Positions 33,933-44,178 of a stretch of 51,953 bases of DNA are shown here, piece by piece (the stretch's first letter is position 1; each line of letters begins with the position of its first letter). Below the pieces are notes generated by a model. The model was not told the DNA's origin. It saw nothing but the letters and a program-made list of their open reading frames with translations, and did not search any database. This stretch comes from Streptomyces sp. adm13(2018) (GTDB lineage Bacteria > Actinomycetota > Actinomycetes > Streptomycetales > Streptomycetaceae): NCBI RefSeq assembly GCF_008042145.1, contig NZ_RDBH01000129.1, positions 1,726,158 to 1,778,110 on the forward strand. Direction: 5' to 3'. Made by a program: the position numbers and the translations under genes.

Positions 33933-35345
33933 TTGAGCGAGCAGGCACGTCGCCGTCCCCACAAGCCCTACCGGCGGCCCCAGAAGGACCCCGTCCGGAT
34001 GCTCGCCTTCGAGGCGCTGAGGGCGGTGGACGAGCGCGACGCCTACGCGAACCTGGTGCTGCCGCCGCTGCTCAAGAAGGCCCGTGACGCCGGGAACTTC
34101 GACGGCCGGGACGCGGCGCTCGCCACCGAGCTGGTGTACGGGACGCTGCGCCGCCAGGGCACGTACGACGCGATCGTGGCCGCCTGCATCGACCGGCCGC
34201 TCCGCGAGGTCGACCCGCCGGTGCTCGACGTGCTCTCGCTCGGCGCCCACCAGCTGCTCGGCACCCGGATCCCGACCCACGCCGCCGTCTCCGCCAGCGT
34301 CGAGCTGGCGCGGGTCGTGCTCGGCGACGGACGGGCCAAGTTCGTGAACGCGGTCCTGCGGAAGATCTCGCAGCAGGACCTGGACGCCTGGGTGGCCCAG
34401 GTCGCCCCGCCGTACGACGCGGACCCCGAGGACCACCTCGCCGTCGTCCACTCGCACCCCCGCTGGGTCGTCTCGGCGCTGTGGGACTCCCTCGGCGGCG
34501 GCCGCGCCGGGATCGAGGACCTCCTGGAGGCCGACAACGAGCGCCCCGAGGTCACCCTCGTGGCCCGTCCCGGCCGCTCGACCACCGCCGAGCTCGCCGA
34601 GGCCGTCGAGAGCCTGCCGGGCCGCTGGTCGCCGTACGCGGTCCGGATGGCCGAGGGCGGCGAACCCGGCGCCATCGAGGCGGTCAAGGAGGGGCGGGCG
34701 GGCGTGCAGGACGAGGGCAGCCAGCTGGTGGCCCTCGCCCTCGCGGACGCGCCGCTCGACGGCCCCGACACCCGCTGGCTCGACGGCTGCGCGGGCCCCG
34801 GCGGCAAGGCCGCGCTCCTGGCGGCCCTCGCCTCGCAGCGGGGGGCCGCCCTGCTCGCCTCCGAGAAGCAGCCGCACCGCGCGCGGCTCGTCGAGCGCGC
34901 CCTCGCCGGGAACCCCGGCCCGTACCAGGTGATCGCCGCCGACGGCACCCGGCCGCCGTGGCGCCCCGGCTCCTTCGACCGCGTCCTCATGGACGTCCCC
35001 TGCTCGGGTCTCGGCGCGCTCCGCCGCCGGCCCGAGGCACGCTGGCGGCGCCGCCCCGAGGACCTGGACGGCTTCGCGCCGCTCCAGCGCGCGCTGCTCA
35101 CGCAGGCGCTCGCCGCGGTCCGGGTCGGCGGGGTCGTCGGGTACGCGACCTGCTCGCCGCACCTGGCCGAGACACGGGTGGTCGTCGACGACGTCCTGAA
35201 GAAGGTCGGTGGCGCCGAACTCATCGACGCCCGCCCGCTGATGCCGGGCGTCCCGGCGCTCGGCGACGGCCCGGACGTCCAGCTCTGGCCGCACCTCCAC
35301 GGCACGGACGCCATGTACCTGGCCCTCGTTCGGCGCACGGCGTGA
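33933..35345 (+). CDS. rsmB: 16S rRNA m5C967 methyltransferase RsmB (Sun/NOL1 family)
   Basis: RsmB methylates 16S rRNA at C967. The 470-residue product begins with a NusB-like RNA-binding domain (DPVRMLAFEALRAVDERDAYANLVLP, residues about 18-150), followed by a Rossmann methyltransferase domain. SAM binding is at LDGCAGPGGKAALLAAL. The two catalytic cysteines are C357 (PCSGLG) and C407 (TCSPH). The start is TTG 33933, chosen for the family N-terminus SEQARRRPHKPYRRP and a GGAG seven bases upstream. An in-frame start at 33834 would add an unlikely extension. Confidence 0.94.
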   Translation: MSEQARRRPHKPYRRPQKDPVRMLAFEALRAVDERDAYANLVLPPLLKKARDAGNFDGRDAALATELVYGTLRRQGTYDAIVAACIDRPLREVDPPVLDVLSLGAHQLLGTRIPTHAAVSASVELARVVLGDGRAKFVNAVLRKISQQDLDAWVAQVAPPYDADPEDHLAVVHSHPRWVVSALWDSLGGGRAGIEDLLEADNERPEVTLVARPGRSTTAELAEAVESLPGRWSPYAVRMAEGGEPGAIEAVKEGRAGVQDEGSQLVALALADAPLDGPDTRWLDGCAGPGGKAALLAALASQRGAALLASEKQPHRARLVERALAGNPGPYQVIAADGTRPPWRPGSFDRVLMDVPCSGLGALRRRPEARWRRRPEDLDGFAPLQRALLTQALAAVRVGGVVGYATCSPHLAETRVVVDDVLKKVGGAELIDARPLMPGVPALGDGPDVQLWPHLHGTDAMYLALVRRTA

Positions 35346-35353
35346 CGCCGGGG

Positions 35354-35378
35354 TCCGCCGGGCCGCGCGTCCGGCGGA
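35354..35378 (+). terminator. hairpin after rsmB
   Basis: TCCGCCGG (35354-35361) pairs with 35371-35378 across a nine-base loop. The gap of 233 bases to rpe is otherwise GC-rich and then turns AT-richer (about 35520-35560), where a promoter for rpe is likely, but no clear -10/-35 pair could be fixed. Confidence 0.5.
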
Positions 35379-35578
35379 GGGTGTGACGGCCGGGTCCGCC
35401 GGTCCTTCGCGTCCGGCGCGCGGCGTGGCGCCCGGACCCGTCGACCCTTCGATCACCTGACCGTAATCTCCCGGTCTGATCCGGTCCGGACTCGTCGCTT
35501 CGCACCGAAAGTGGTCTGGACCGGAGCCGAAACCGCTTGGCGGCAAAGAAGTAGCCAAGAACGTGGGAGGCTTGGCTC

Positions 35579-36262
35579 ATGGCGCAGATCAACCCCAGCA
35601 TCCTGTCCGCGGACTTCGCCCGGCTCGCCGATGAGGCGAGGGCCGTCGACGGGGCCGACTGGCTCCACGTCGACGTGATGGACAACCACTTCGTGCCCAA
35701 CCTGACCCTGGGTGTGCCGATCGTGGAGTCGCTCGCCCGCGCGACCGACACCCCCCTCGACTGCCATCTGATGATCGAGGACCCCGACCGCTGGGCGCCC
35801 CAGTACGTCGAGGCGGGCGCCGGTTCGGTGACCTTCCACGTCGAGGCGGCCGCCGCGCCCGTCCGGCTTGCGCGGGAGATCCGGGCCAAGGGGGCGCGCG
35901 CCGCGATGGCGCTCAAGCCGGCCACGCCCATCGAGCCGTTCGAGGACCTGCTCCCCGAGCTCGACATGCTGCTGATCATGACCGTGGAGCCCGGCTTCGG
36001 CGGCCAGGCCTTCCTCGACATCATGCTGCCCAAGATCCGCCGCACCCGTGAGCTGATCTCCAAGCACGGTCTGGAGCTGTGGCTCCAGGTCGACGGCGGG
36101 GTCGCCGAGTCCACGATCGAGCGGTGCGCCGAGGCCGGGGCGGACGTCTTCGTCGCCGGTTCCGCCGTGTACGGCGCGGCCGACCCGGCCGCCGCCGTCG
36201 CCTCGCTGCGGGCCCGGGCGGAGGCCGTGACGGCCACCGCCCCGTGGGCGTGTGGCCACTGA
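35579..36262 (+). CDS. rpe: ribulose-phosphate 3-epimerase
   Basis: Rpe interconverts ribulose-5-P and xylulose-5-P in the pentose phosphate pathway. The 227-residue TIM-barrel product has the N-terminal [30 protein letters not shown] (metal ligands H and D), [12 protein letters not shown], and QVDGGV and VAGSAVYG phosphate-binding loops. The ATG at 35579 follows GGGAGG. A SorC-type sugar regulator lies downstream. Confidence 0.97.
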   Translation: MAQINPSILSADFARLADEARAVDGADWLHVDVMDNHFVPNLTLGVPIVESLARATDTPLDCHLMIEDPDRWAPQYVEAGAGSVTFHVEAAAAPVRLAREIRAKGARAAMALKPATPIEPFEDLLPELDMLLIMTVEPGFGGQAFLDIMLPKIRRTRELISKHGLELWLQVDGGVAESTIERCAEAGADVFVAGSAVYGAADPAAAVASLRARAEAVTATAPWACGH

Positions 36263-36384
36263 GCCTCCGGCCGGTGAACGCGGTCCGTCGGGCCGCCGAC
36301 AGGACTGATCAAGGCCCGCCGTATCTGACAGGATGGGACGGCGAGTCCAGAGTGTGAACGACAGCGGTGCGCGCCCGGCGCGCG

Positions 36385-36406
36385 GCGGACGTCCGAGGAC
36401 GTCCGC
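36385..36406. promoter_or_regulatory. 22-base palindrome upstream of the SorC-type regulator
   Basis: GCGGACGTCC and its exact reverse complement are separated by two bases. The dyad lies 57 bases before the GTG of the regulator, in the 201-base gap after rpe. A self-regulatory operator is plausible. Confidence 0.5.
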
Positions 36407-36463
36407 GGACATCGGTGGATGTCGGTACTGAACAGCGGTACGAGAACAGGTGAGGAGATCGCG

Positions 36464-37489
36464 GTGGCGGGAATGTCGGCGGGACGGTCAGCCCTGCGGA
36501 TGGGCCCCGCGGAGCTGGTGCAGGCGGCGGCCATGGCCCGTCGCTTCTACCTCGAGGGCAAGTCCAAGATCCAGATTGCCGAGGAGTTCGGCGTGAGCCG
36601 CTTCAAGGTGGCCCGGGTCCTGGAGACCGCCCTGGAGCGCGATCTCGTGCGCATCGAGATCCGCGTACCGGCCGAGCTGGACGCCGAGCGCTCCGACGCG
36701 CTCCGCGCCCGCTACGGGCTCCGCCACGCCGTCGTCGTCGAGTCCCCGGCGGAGGGCGAGGACGAGTCGCCCGATCCCGAGAACCTCGGCGAGGTCGCGG
36801 CCGACCTGCTCGGCGAGCTGGTCACCGAGGGCGACGTCCTGGGCCTCGCCTGGGGCCGCTCCACCATCCACATGGCGGCGGCCCTCGACCGGCTGCCCCC
36901 GTGCACCGTCGTGCAGCTCACCGGCGTGTACGACGCCGGGACCGCCGAGCGCGGCTCCGTCGAGGCCGTCCGTCGCGCCGCGCAGGTCTCCGGCGGCGAG
37001 GCGCACCCGATCTACGCGCCCATGCTGCTGCCCGACCCGGCCACCGCGGCCGCGCTCCGCAGCCAGACCGGCATCGCGCGGGCCTTCGAGTACTTCGACA
37101 AGGTGACCGTCGCCTGCGTCTCCATCGGCTCCTGGGAGCCGGGCATCTCCACCGTCCACGACATGCTCTCGGACGAGGAGCGCGCCCACTACGCCTCGCT
37201 CGGCGTCGCCGCCGAGATGTCCGCGCACCTCTTCGACGCCGACGGACGCCGGGTCGGGCGCGACCTGGGCGAGCGCTGCATCACCGTCGAGGCCGACCGG
37301 CTGCGCCGGATCCCCGAGGTCGTGGCCATCGCGGGCGGCCAGCGCAAGGCGGCGGCGATCGGTGCGGTGCTCCGCTCCGGCCTCGTCACCAGCCTGGTCA
37401 CCGACCGGGCCGCGGCGGACTACCTGCTCACCGAGTCCAGCCCGGGCACCCACCCGGCCCTCGACCGGACGGACCCCGACAGCGCCTGA
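36464..37489 (+). CDS. sugar-binding transcriptional regulator, SorC/DeoR type
   Basis: The 341-residue cytoplasmic regulator has an N-terminal HTH (about 15-60; YLEGKSKIQIAEEFGVSRFKVARVLETA) and a C-terminal sugar-phosphate-binding domain of the SorC group (GLAWGRSTIHMAAAL, VQLTGVYDAG, VACVSIGSWEPG, VVAIAGGQRKAAAI). GTG 36464 has GAGGAG six bases upstream; ATG 36419 and ATG 36473 are alternatives. Next to rpe, a pentose phosphate ligand is a reasonable guess only. A perfect palindrome upstream may be its own operator. Confidence 0.88.
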   Translation: MAGMSAGRSALRMGPAELVQAAAMARRFYLEGKSKIQIAEEFGVSRFKVARVLETALERDLVRIEIRVPAELDAERSDALRARYGLRHAVVVESPAEGEDESPDPENLGEVAADLLGELVTEGDVLGLAWGRSTIHMAAALDRLPPCTVVQLTGVYDAGTAERGSVEAVRRAAQVSGGEAHPIYAPMLLPDPATAAALRSQTGIARAFEYFDKVTVACVSIGSWEPGISTVHDMLSDEERAHYASLGVAAEMSAHLFDADGRRVGRDLGERCITVEADRLRRIPEVVAIAGGQRKAAAIGAVLRSGLVTSLVTDRAAADYLLTESSPGTHPALDRTDPDSA

Positions 37490-37540
37490 ACGAAGGCCCG
37501 GCGATCCGGGTCGGTCGAGGGCCGGAGCGTCCCGTGACGG

Positions 37541-37546
37541 TAGTTT
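37541..37546 (+). promoter_or_regulatory. -10 element of a probable leaderless RNase promoter
   Basis: TAGTTT stands six bases before the ATG at 37553 and no ribosome binding site is visible. Confidence 0.45.
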
Positions 37547-37552
37547 CGGGAC

Positions 37553-38017
37553 ATGTCGCTCCGGCCCTCGCGCATGCTCCTCGCGCTCCTCCTCTGCGTC
37601 CTGCTGGCCGGGTGCTCCTCGTCGGGCGGCGGCGCCGCACCGGCCGCCCCCGCCCGCACCACCACCGGCGCGCCCGACGCCACCAAGGCACCCGCCACCA
37701 CCAGGGCACCCGCCCCCACCGGGGACTCCGGACTGCCCGCCGTCCGGGCCGCCGACCTGCCGCCCGAGGCGCGCAGGACGCTGGACCTCATCGCCCGCGG
37801 CGGCCCCTTCCCGTACGCCAAGGACGGCAGCGTCTTCGGCAACTTCGAGCGGATCCTGCCCCGCGAACCGCGCGGCTACTACCGCGAGTACACCGTGAAG
37901 ACCCCCGGGGAGCGCGACCGCGGGGCGCGTCGGATCGTCACCGGGCGGGAAGGCGAGCTCTACTGGACCGACGACCACTACGCGAGCTTCCGGGAGGTGA
38001 TCACGGATGGGGATTGA
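37553..38017 (+). CDS. secreted guanyl-specific RNase (RNase Sa/barnase type), predicted lipoprotein
   Basis: The 154-residue product begins with a lipoprotein signal (lipobox LLAGC, cysteine 21). A Pro/Ala/Thr linker follows to about residue 60, then a microbial RNase domain. The region GYYREYTVKTPGERDRGARR aligns closely with RNase Sa. Catalytic residues by that alignment are E112, R123, R127 and H142 (TDDHYASF), all present. It should cleave RNA 3' of G outside the cytoplasm. The next gene encodes a barstar and overlaps it by 11 bases, an RNase/inhibitor pair. A lipid anchor would keep it on the cell surface, unlike the freely secreted RNase Sa. Confidence 0.9.
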   Translation: MSLRPSRMLLALLLCVLLAGCSSSGGGAAPAAPARTTTGAPDATKAPATTRAPAPTGDSGLPAVRAADLPPEARRTLDLIARGGPFPYAKDGSVFGNFERILPREPRGYYREYTVKTPGERDRGARRIVTGREGELYWTDDHYASFREVITDGD

Positions 38018-38339
38018 CGATCCCGTCCTCCTCGATCTGACCGGCGTCACGGACAAGGCCGGACTCATGGACCGGTGTGCCGCCGCCCTCGCCCTGCCCG
38101 ACTGGTTCGGCCGCAACTGGGACGCCCTCGCCGACTGCCTGACCGACCTGCCGGAGCCGGTCACGCTCGTCGTCACCGGCTGGCAGGAGTACGCCGGCAC
38201 GCACCCGCGCGACTGGCGGACCGCCCAGGACGTCTTCGCCACAGCCGTGGACGAGCGCCCCACCCGCCTCACGGTCCTCGTCGCCCTGGGGCGGACCTTC
38301 GGAGGATCCCACCAACCTCCCGCCGCGAGCCTCGGATGA
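38007..38339 (+). CDS. barstar-family RNase inhibitor
   Basis: The 110-residue cytoplasmic protein has the barstar core: DWFGRNWDALADCLTDL provides the acidic helix that plugs the RNase active site, followed by TLVVTGWQEYA and LTVLVAL strands. It overlaps the RNase gene, so toxin and inhibitor are co-translated. A Pro-rich C-terminal tail ends at 38339. It protects the cell from the RNase before export. The family is well known in Streptomyces. Confidence 0.9.
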   Translation: MGIDDPVLLDLTGVTDKAGLMDRCAAALALPDWFGRNWDALADCLTDLPEPVTLVVTGWQEYAGTHPRDWRTAQDVFATAVDERPTRLTVLVALGRTFGGSHQPPAASLG

Positions 38340-39887
<1,548 letters not shown>

Positions 39888-39908
39888 TCCCGGCACATCG
39901 GTGACGGT

Positions 39909-39942
39909 GCGGGCCCCCGGGACATCGTCCCCGGGGGCCCGC
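39909..39942 (+). terminator. terminator after guaB1
   Basis: A 13-base perfect stem (GCGGGCCCCCGGG, 39909-39921, with 39930-39942) and eight-base loop lie 21 bases after the stop. Confidence 0.85.
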
Positions 39943-39964
39943 CGCCGTCCCGTACGGTCACCGC

Positions 39965-40519
39965 ATGGACCCTGTGGACCGTACGGAGATCCGGCCCTGC
40001 CGCGCGGCCGACCTGCCCCTGCTCGACCGGCACCTTCCCGCGCCCGGGGCGCCGACCCGCCACGCCGACCGGTTCGCCCGCCAGGAGGCCGGGAAGGGCA
40101 CGTACCTCCTCGCCTGGCGGGACGGGGTCCCCGTCGGCCACGGACAGGTCCGCTGGGACGGCTGCGCGGCCCCGGAGGTCCGGGCGGCGGTGGGGGAGTG
40201 CCCGGAGTTCAACGGCCTCGACGTCCGGGAGGGGCTCCGGGGGGAGGGCATCGGCACGGCACTGGTCCGCGCGGCCGAGGCACTGGTCCGCGAGCGCGGC
40301 GGGACCGCCCTGGGGCTCGGGGTGGGAGACGGCAACCCCCGCGCGGCGGCGCTCTACGCCCGGCTCGGCTACGCCCCCGTCGTCGCCTACACGGACCGCT
40401 GGACCTGGACGGACCCGAAGGGCCGCACGCACACCGCCGCCGACGCCTGCACCTTCCTGGTCAGGACTCTGGAGACAGCGGACGTCCGGCGGGCGGGAGC
40501 CCCTCCAGGACCCCGCTGA
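39965..40519 (+). CDS. GNAT-family N-acetyltransferase
   Basis: The 184-residue product has the acetyl-CoA loop LDVREGLRGEGIGTALVRAAE (motif A) and a late NPRAAALYARLGY (motif B). The substrate is unknown. TACGGT six bases before ATG 39965 suggests a leaderless start. Its 3' end overlaps the 3' end of the convergent SGNH hydrolase gene by 59 bases. Confidence 0.85.
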   Translation: MDPVDRTEIRPCRAADLPLLDRHLPAPGAPTRHADRFARQEAGKGTYLLAWRDGVPVGHGQVRWDGCAAPEVRAAVGECPEFNGLDVREGLRGEGIGTALVRAAEALVRERGGTALGLGVGDGNPRAAALYARLGYAPVVAYTDRWTWTDPKGRTHTAADACTFLVRTLETADVRRAGAPPGPR

Positions 40520-41534
40520 GGGCCTCCACGACGGCCGCAGCGATCCTGGCGTGGCCGCGGTCGTTCGGGTGCAGACCGTCCGCGAGGTCGTCCGGGCCGA
40601 GCAACGGCCGCCCCGGGAGGAGCAGGAGGTGCCCGTCGCCCTCCGCCGCCAGATCCAGGCCCGCCCGTTCCATGGCCCGGCGCAGCTCCGTGAGGGTCGC
40701 CCCGAGGGCGTTGCGGGTGTGCTCCGCCTCCGGACGCAGCACCGGCGAGACGAGCAGCAGCGGGGTCTCCGGGTGGCCCCGGCGCACCAGGCCCACGAAG
40801 GCCCGGACGGTGGCGTAGAGCCAGTCGGCCGTCGCCGGCACCGTGGACCAGCAGTTGGTGCCGAACGCCAGGGTGATCACGTCGCCGGGCAGCCGTGCCA
40901 GGTGCTCCGCGAGCGGCAGTTCGCCGCGCGCCCCGCCCGCGAACCCGAGGTTCACCGCGTCGACGCCCATCAGCCGGCCCGCCGTGGCGGGCCAGGAGTG
41001 CGCCGGGCGACTCGACCACCAGCCCTCGGTGATCGAGTCGCCGTGGACCAGCCAGCGGGGCTGCGCGGGGGCGGGGGAGAGCGACCCGCCGAGGGCCTGC
41101 AGGGCGAGCGGCACCGGCGCCTGTCCCTCGGGGAGGTGGACGGTGAAGACGCCGCCCCCGGGAGGCAGCGGGAGCGTCACGGTGGACTCGGCGGCCGGGG
41201 CGGCGCAGGCCTCGCCGACCAGCCGCGTACCGCTCCAGAGGGCGAAGCAGTGGCGGAGCCCGGCGAGCGGGTCGTCGGCCTCCGGGACGGCCGCCCGGTA
41301 GCGCAGCCGCACCGCGCGCGTGCCGGGGGCGGCCGTGAACTCCAGTCGTACGCCGATGGGCAGCGCGGCCCGTTCGGCGATGTCCCACGGCAGCCGCCCC
41401 AGGTCGTCGGGATCGGCGCGGACCGGCCTGTTCCCGTCCAGCCAGGCCGTGCCGCGCAGGAAGGGCGCCGGGTCGAGCCAGCCCACCGGGGCCTCCGATC
41501 GAGGGGGTCGTGGAGTCCTCGCGGCGTGGGTCAT
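40461..41534 (-). CDS. SGNH/GDSL-type hydrolase
   Basis: The 357-residue protein has an N-terminal beta-rich domain (about 1-155) with a jelly-roll-like composition and a C-terminal SGNH hydrolase domain. Block I is HGDSITEGW with the nucleophilic Ser, block III is TLAFGTNCW with the Asn, and block V is DGLHPNDRGH with the Asp and His. It resembles two-domain GDSL esterases that act on acylated carbohydrates. No signal peptide is evident. It is divergent from the amino acid permease across a 296-base gap. Confidence 0.85.
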   Translation of the reverse strand: MTHAARTPRPPRSEAPVGWLDPAPFLRGTAWLDGNRPVRADPDDLGRLPWDIAERAALPIGVRLEFTAAPGTRAVRLRYRAAVPEADDPLAGLRHCFALWSGTRLVGEACAAPAAESTVTLPLPPGGGVFTVHLPEGQAPVPLALQALGGSLSPAPAQPRWLVHGDSITEGWWSSRPAHSWPATAGRLMGVDAVNLGFAGGARGELPLAEHLARLPGDVITLAFGTNCWSTVPATADWLYATVRAFVGLVRRGHPETPLLLVSPVLRPEAEHTRNALGATLTELRRAMERAGLDLAAEGDGHLLLLPGRPLLGPDDLADGLHPNDRGHARIAAAVVEALSGVLEGLPPAGRPLSPES

Positions 41535-41602
41535 GGGGCCCGGGGATTCGATGCGCGAGGAGGTGGTTCACCTGCCCCCAATGGGTGGATTCATGCGGGG
41601 GA

Positions 41603-41682
41603 GCGCAATGTTTCCCCGTCTGCGTTCCCAGCGCGCAATGATCATCCGGCAGTGCGCAACAACCCTGCATTACGAGTGCGAA
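41603..41682 (+). promoter_or_regulatory. CGCAAY array upstream of the APC permease (candidate Lrp sites)
   Basis: GCGCAATG occurs at 41603 and 41633, GCGCAAC at 41654, and CGAGTGCGAA at 41673-41682. The first three are 30 and 21 bases apart, close to whole helical turns. A TTAGGCT at about 41694-41700 may be the permease -10. The same set occurs before davA at 44179-44266. This occupies the 296-base gap between the divergent SGNH hydrolase and permease genes. Confidence 0.5.
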
Positions 41683-41830
41683 CCTCTGACCCTTAGGCTC
41701 GTGCCTCGTACCAGGAGTGGCGTGGACCGTCTGCTCGGCGGTTCCCCTCCCCCGTGGGCGTCCTCGGTGATGCCCGCGTACCGCTGCGGTCCTCCGTCAC
41801 GACGACAGGCAGCGATAAGGAGCCTCCGCA

Positions 41831-43318
41831 GTGCTGGACCACGGCGCAGCCCCACCGGTCGAGGAATCGACCACCCGCAAGACCTCCGCTCTCGGCGCAC
41901 TGACCCGGCGCAAGCCGGTGGAACAGCTGGTCGCAGAGGGTGGCCAGGGTGAGGGTGGCAGTCTCCGCCGCTCGCTCTCCATGTGGCAGCTGACCATGAT
42001 CAGCATCGGCGCCACACTGGGCACCGGCATCTTCGTCGTCCTCGGCGACGCCGTCCCCGAGGCCGGCCCGGCGGTCACCCTCGCCTTCGCCATCGCCGGT
42101 CTCGCGGCGCTCTTCTCGGCCCTCTCGTACGCAGAGCTGGCCGGTTCCATACCGGTCGCGGGCTCCTCGTACTCGTACGCTTACGCAACGATGGGCGAAC
42201 TCGTCGCCTGGGTCTGCGGCTGGTGCCTGGTCCTGGAGTACGGCGTCTCGGTCGCCGCCGTGGCCGTCGGCTGGGGCGAGTACCTCAACGAACTGCTCGA
42301 CGGCACCATCGGGGTCACCATCCCCGACGTGCTCTCCTCCGCCCCCGGCGAAGGCGGCGTGATCAACCTGCCCGGCCTCGTGGTCGTGCTGCTCGCCATG
42401 GTGTTCCTGCTCGGCGGCGCCCGTGAGTCCGCCGTGGTCAACACGATCATGGTCTTCGTGAAGATCGTCGCCCTCGTGCTCTTCTGCGCCATCGGCTTCA
42501 TGGGCTTCAAGTCCGGCAACTACGAGGACTTCATGCCGCTCGGCATGGCCGGCGTCGGCGCCGCCGGGGCCACGCTCTTCTTCTCGTACATCGGCTTCGA
42601 CGCCGCCTCCACGGCCGGCGAGGAGGCGAAGGACCCCAAGCGCGACCTGCCCCGTGCGATCATGCTGTCGCTGCTGATCGTCACGGTCCTCTACGTCCTG
42701 GTCGCGGCCGTCGCCGTCGGCGCGTGGAACTGGAAGGACTTCGACGGCTCCGAGGCCACCCTCGCCGCGATCATGAACGACGTCAGCGGCCAGAAGTTCT
42801 GGGGCACCCTGCTCGCCGCCGGCGCCGTCATCTCGATCGCCAGCGTCGTGCTCACCGTCCTGTACGGCCAGACCCGCGTGCTCTTCGCGATGTCCCGCGA
42901 CGGTCTCGTGCCCAAGGTCTTCGGCAAGGTCAACGCCAAGACCGGTACGCCCCGCGTCAACACCGTGATCGTGTCGCTGTTCTGCGGCGCCCTCGCCTCC
43001 GTCATCCCGCTGGGCAAGCTCGTCGACGCCACCAGCATCGGCACCCTGTTCGCCTTCGGCCTGGTCAACATCGCGGTGATCGTGCTCCGCCGGACCCGCC
43101 CGACCATGGACCGCACCTTCCGCGTGCCGCTCGGCTGGACCTTCCCCATCCTCGGCTTCGTGGCCTGCGCGTACCTGATGTACAACCTGGACGCGATCAC
43201 CTGGGTGGTCTTCGGTTGCTGGATGGCCGCGGGCCTCGTGTTCTACTTCCTGTACGGCATGCGCCGCTCCCGGCTGGCCTCCGCGCCGGCCGTGGCAGAG
43301 ACCTCAGCAGAGAAGTGA
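41831..43318 (+). CDS. APC-family amino acid permease (cationic amino acid transporter-like)
   Basis: The 495-residue integral membrane protein starts at GTG 41831 after AAGGAG. It has a cytoplasmic N-terminus of about 50 residues and about 12 membrane segments. The APC signature ISIGATLGTGIFVVLG is in the first helix, and FFSYIGFDAASTAGEEAKDPKRDLP is the CAT-type loop. It precedes the Lrp regulator by 10 bases and lies near DavA/DavB-like genes, so lysine is the best substrate guess. Substrate specificity is not shown by sequence. Confidence 0.88.
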   Translation: MLDHGAAPPVEESTTRKTSALGALTRRKPVEQLVAEGGQGEGGSLRRSLSMWQLTMISIGATLGTGIFVVLGDAVPEAGPAVTLAFAIAGLAALFSALSYAELAGSIPVAGSSYSYAYATMGELVAWVCGWCLVLEYGVSVAAVAVGWGEYLNELLDGTIGVTIPDVLSSAPGEGGVINLPGLVVVLLAMVFLLGGARESAVVNTIMVFVKIVALVLFCAIGFMGFKSGNYEDFMPLGMAGVGAAGATLFFSYIGFDAASTAGEEAKDPKRDLPRAIMLSLLIVTVLYVLVAAVAVGAWNWKDFDGSEATLAAIMNDVSGQKFWGTLLAAGAVISIASVVLTVLYGQTRVLFAMSRDGLVPKVFGKVNAKTGTPRVNTVIVSLFCGALASVIPLGKLVDATSIGTLFAFGLVNIAVIVLRRTRPTMDRTFRVPLGWTFPILGFVACAYLMYNLDAITWVVFGCWMAAGLVFYFLYGMRRSRLASAPAVAETSAEK

Positions 43319-43328
43319 TCCACCCGTA

Positions 43329-43784
43329 GTGCGACTCAACGACCTCGACGAACGCATCGTCCACGCCCTCGCGGAAGACGCCCGCCGCAGCTACGCCGAC
43401 ATCGGCTCGCTCGTCGGGCTCTCCGCCCCCGCCGTGAAGCGGCGCGTGGACCGGCTCAGGGCCGAGGGCGCCATCACCGGCTTCACCGTACGGGTGGATC
43501 CGGCGGCGCTCGGCTGGGAGACCGAGGGCTTCGTCGAGATCTACTGTCGCCACAACACCTCGCCGGACGACATCCGGCGAGGTCTGGAGCGGTACCCCGA
43601 GGTGGTGTCCGCGTCGACCGTCACCGGTGACGCGGACGCCGTCGTCCAGGTCTTCGCCTCGGACATGCGCCACTTCGAGCGGGTCCTGGAACGCATCGCG
43701 GGCGAGCCCTTCGTGGAGCGCACCAAGTCCGTCCTGGTGCTGTCACCCCTGCTCCGCCGCTTCTCCTCGGGCTCGCCCGCGTAG
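43329..43784 (+). CDS. Lrp/AsnC-family transcriptional regulator
   Basis: The 151-residue product starts at GTG 43329, ten bases after the permease stop. It has an N-terminal HTH (DARRSYADIGSLVGLSAPAVKRRVDRL) and a RAM/AsnC ligand domain with the beta-alpha-beta pattern. It presumably senses an amino acid imported by the permease. The repeated CGCAAY/CGAGTGCGAA elements before the permease and davA are its likely sites. Confidence 0.92.
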   Translation: MRLNDLDERIVHALAEDARRSYADIGSLVGLSAPAVKRRVDRLRAEGAITGFTVRVDPAALGWETEGFVEIYCRHNTSPDDIRRGLERYPEVVSASTVTGDADAVVQVFASDMRHFERVLERIAGEPFVERTKSVLVLSPLLRRFSSGSPA

Positions 43785-44050
43785 ACCCCGGTCCGCCCAC
43801 ACCCGTGGGGCGGCCCGAGGGACCGGCCCTGGCGGGCCGGGTAGTCGAGTGTCCCCGGCAGGACCCGGAAGTCGCCGGTACCGGCCTCGACCCGCTCGAA
43901 CGGGGCCGCGGCGTTGCACGGCGGCGCCTCGTCCTTCGTCGGGTCCGAGGCCAGCCGGCTGTATCCGAGCCGGTCGCGCCGGCCGTCGTCGTGCGCCGAC
44001 ACCCCGACCCGCCGGTGCAGCAGCCCCGGCACGCCGGTCTCGGCCTTTCG
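43785..44050 (-). other. possible gene remnant between the Lrp gene and davA
   Basis: The 535-base gap 43785-44319 has no plus-strand gene with a good start. On the minus strand one frame over 43785-44050 has nearly every third base G or C (reading ETGVPGLLHRRVGVSAHDDG and FERVEAGTGDFRVLPGTL), a mark of coding DNA here. Upstream (about 44040-44130) the coding-like frame shifts by one (VPAEEWWSSGGTPADLPKG). No intact start and no known domain were found. A decayed gene is possible; a GC artefact cannot be excluded. The rest of the gap holds the davA promoter region. Confidence 0.25.
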
Positions 44051-44178
44051 GCAGGTCCGCCGGGGTTCCGCCGGACGACCACCACTCCTCCGCCGGGACC
44101 GCGCCCGGGCGTCGTGCCGCGGGACGGTTGCCCCTCTGCCGCGCGGCGGAGGCGGAACCCGCCCCGGGCGGAGCCGTA

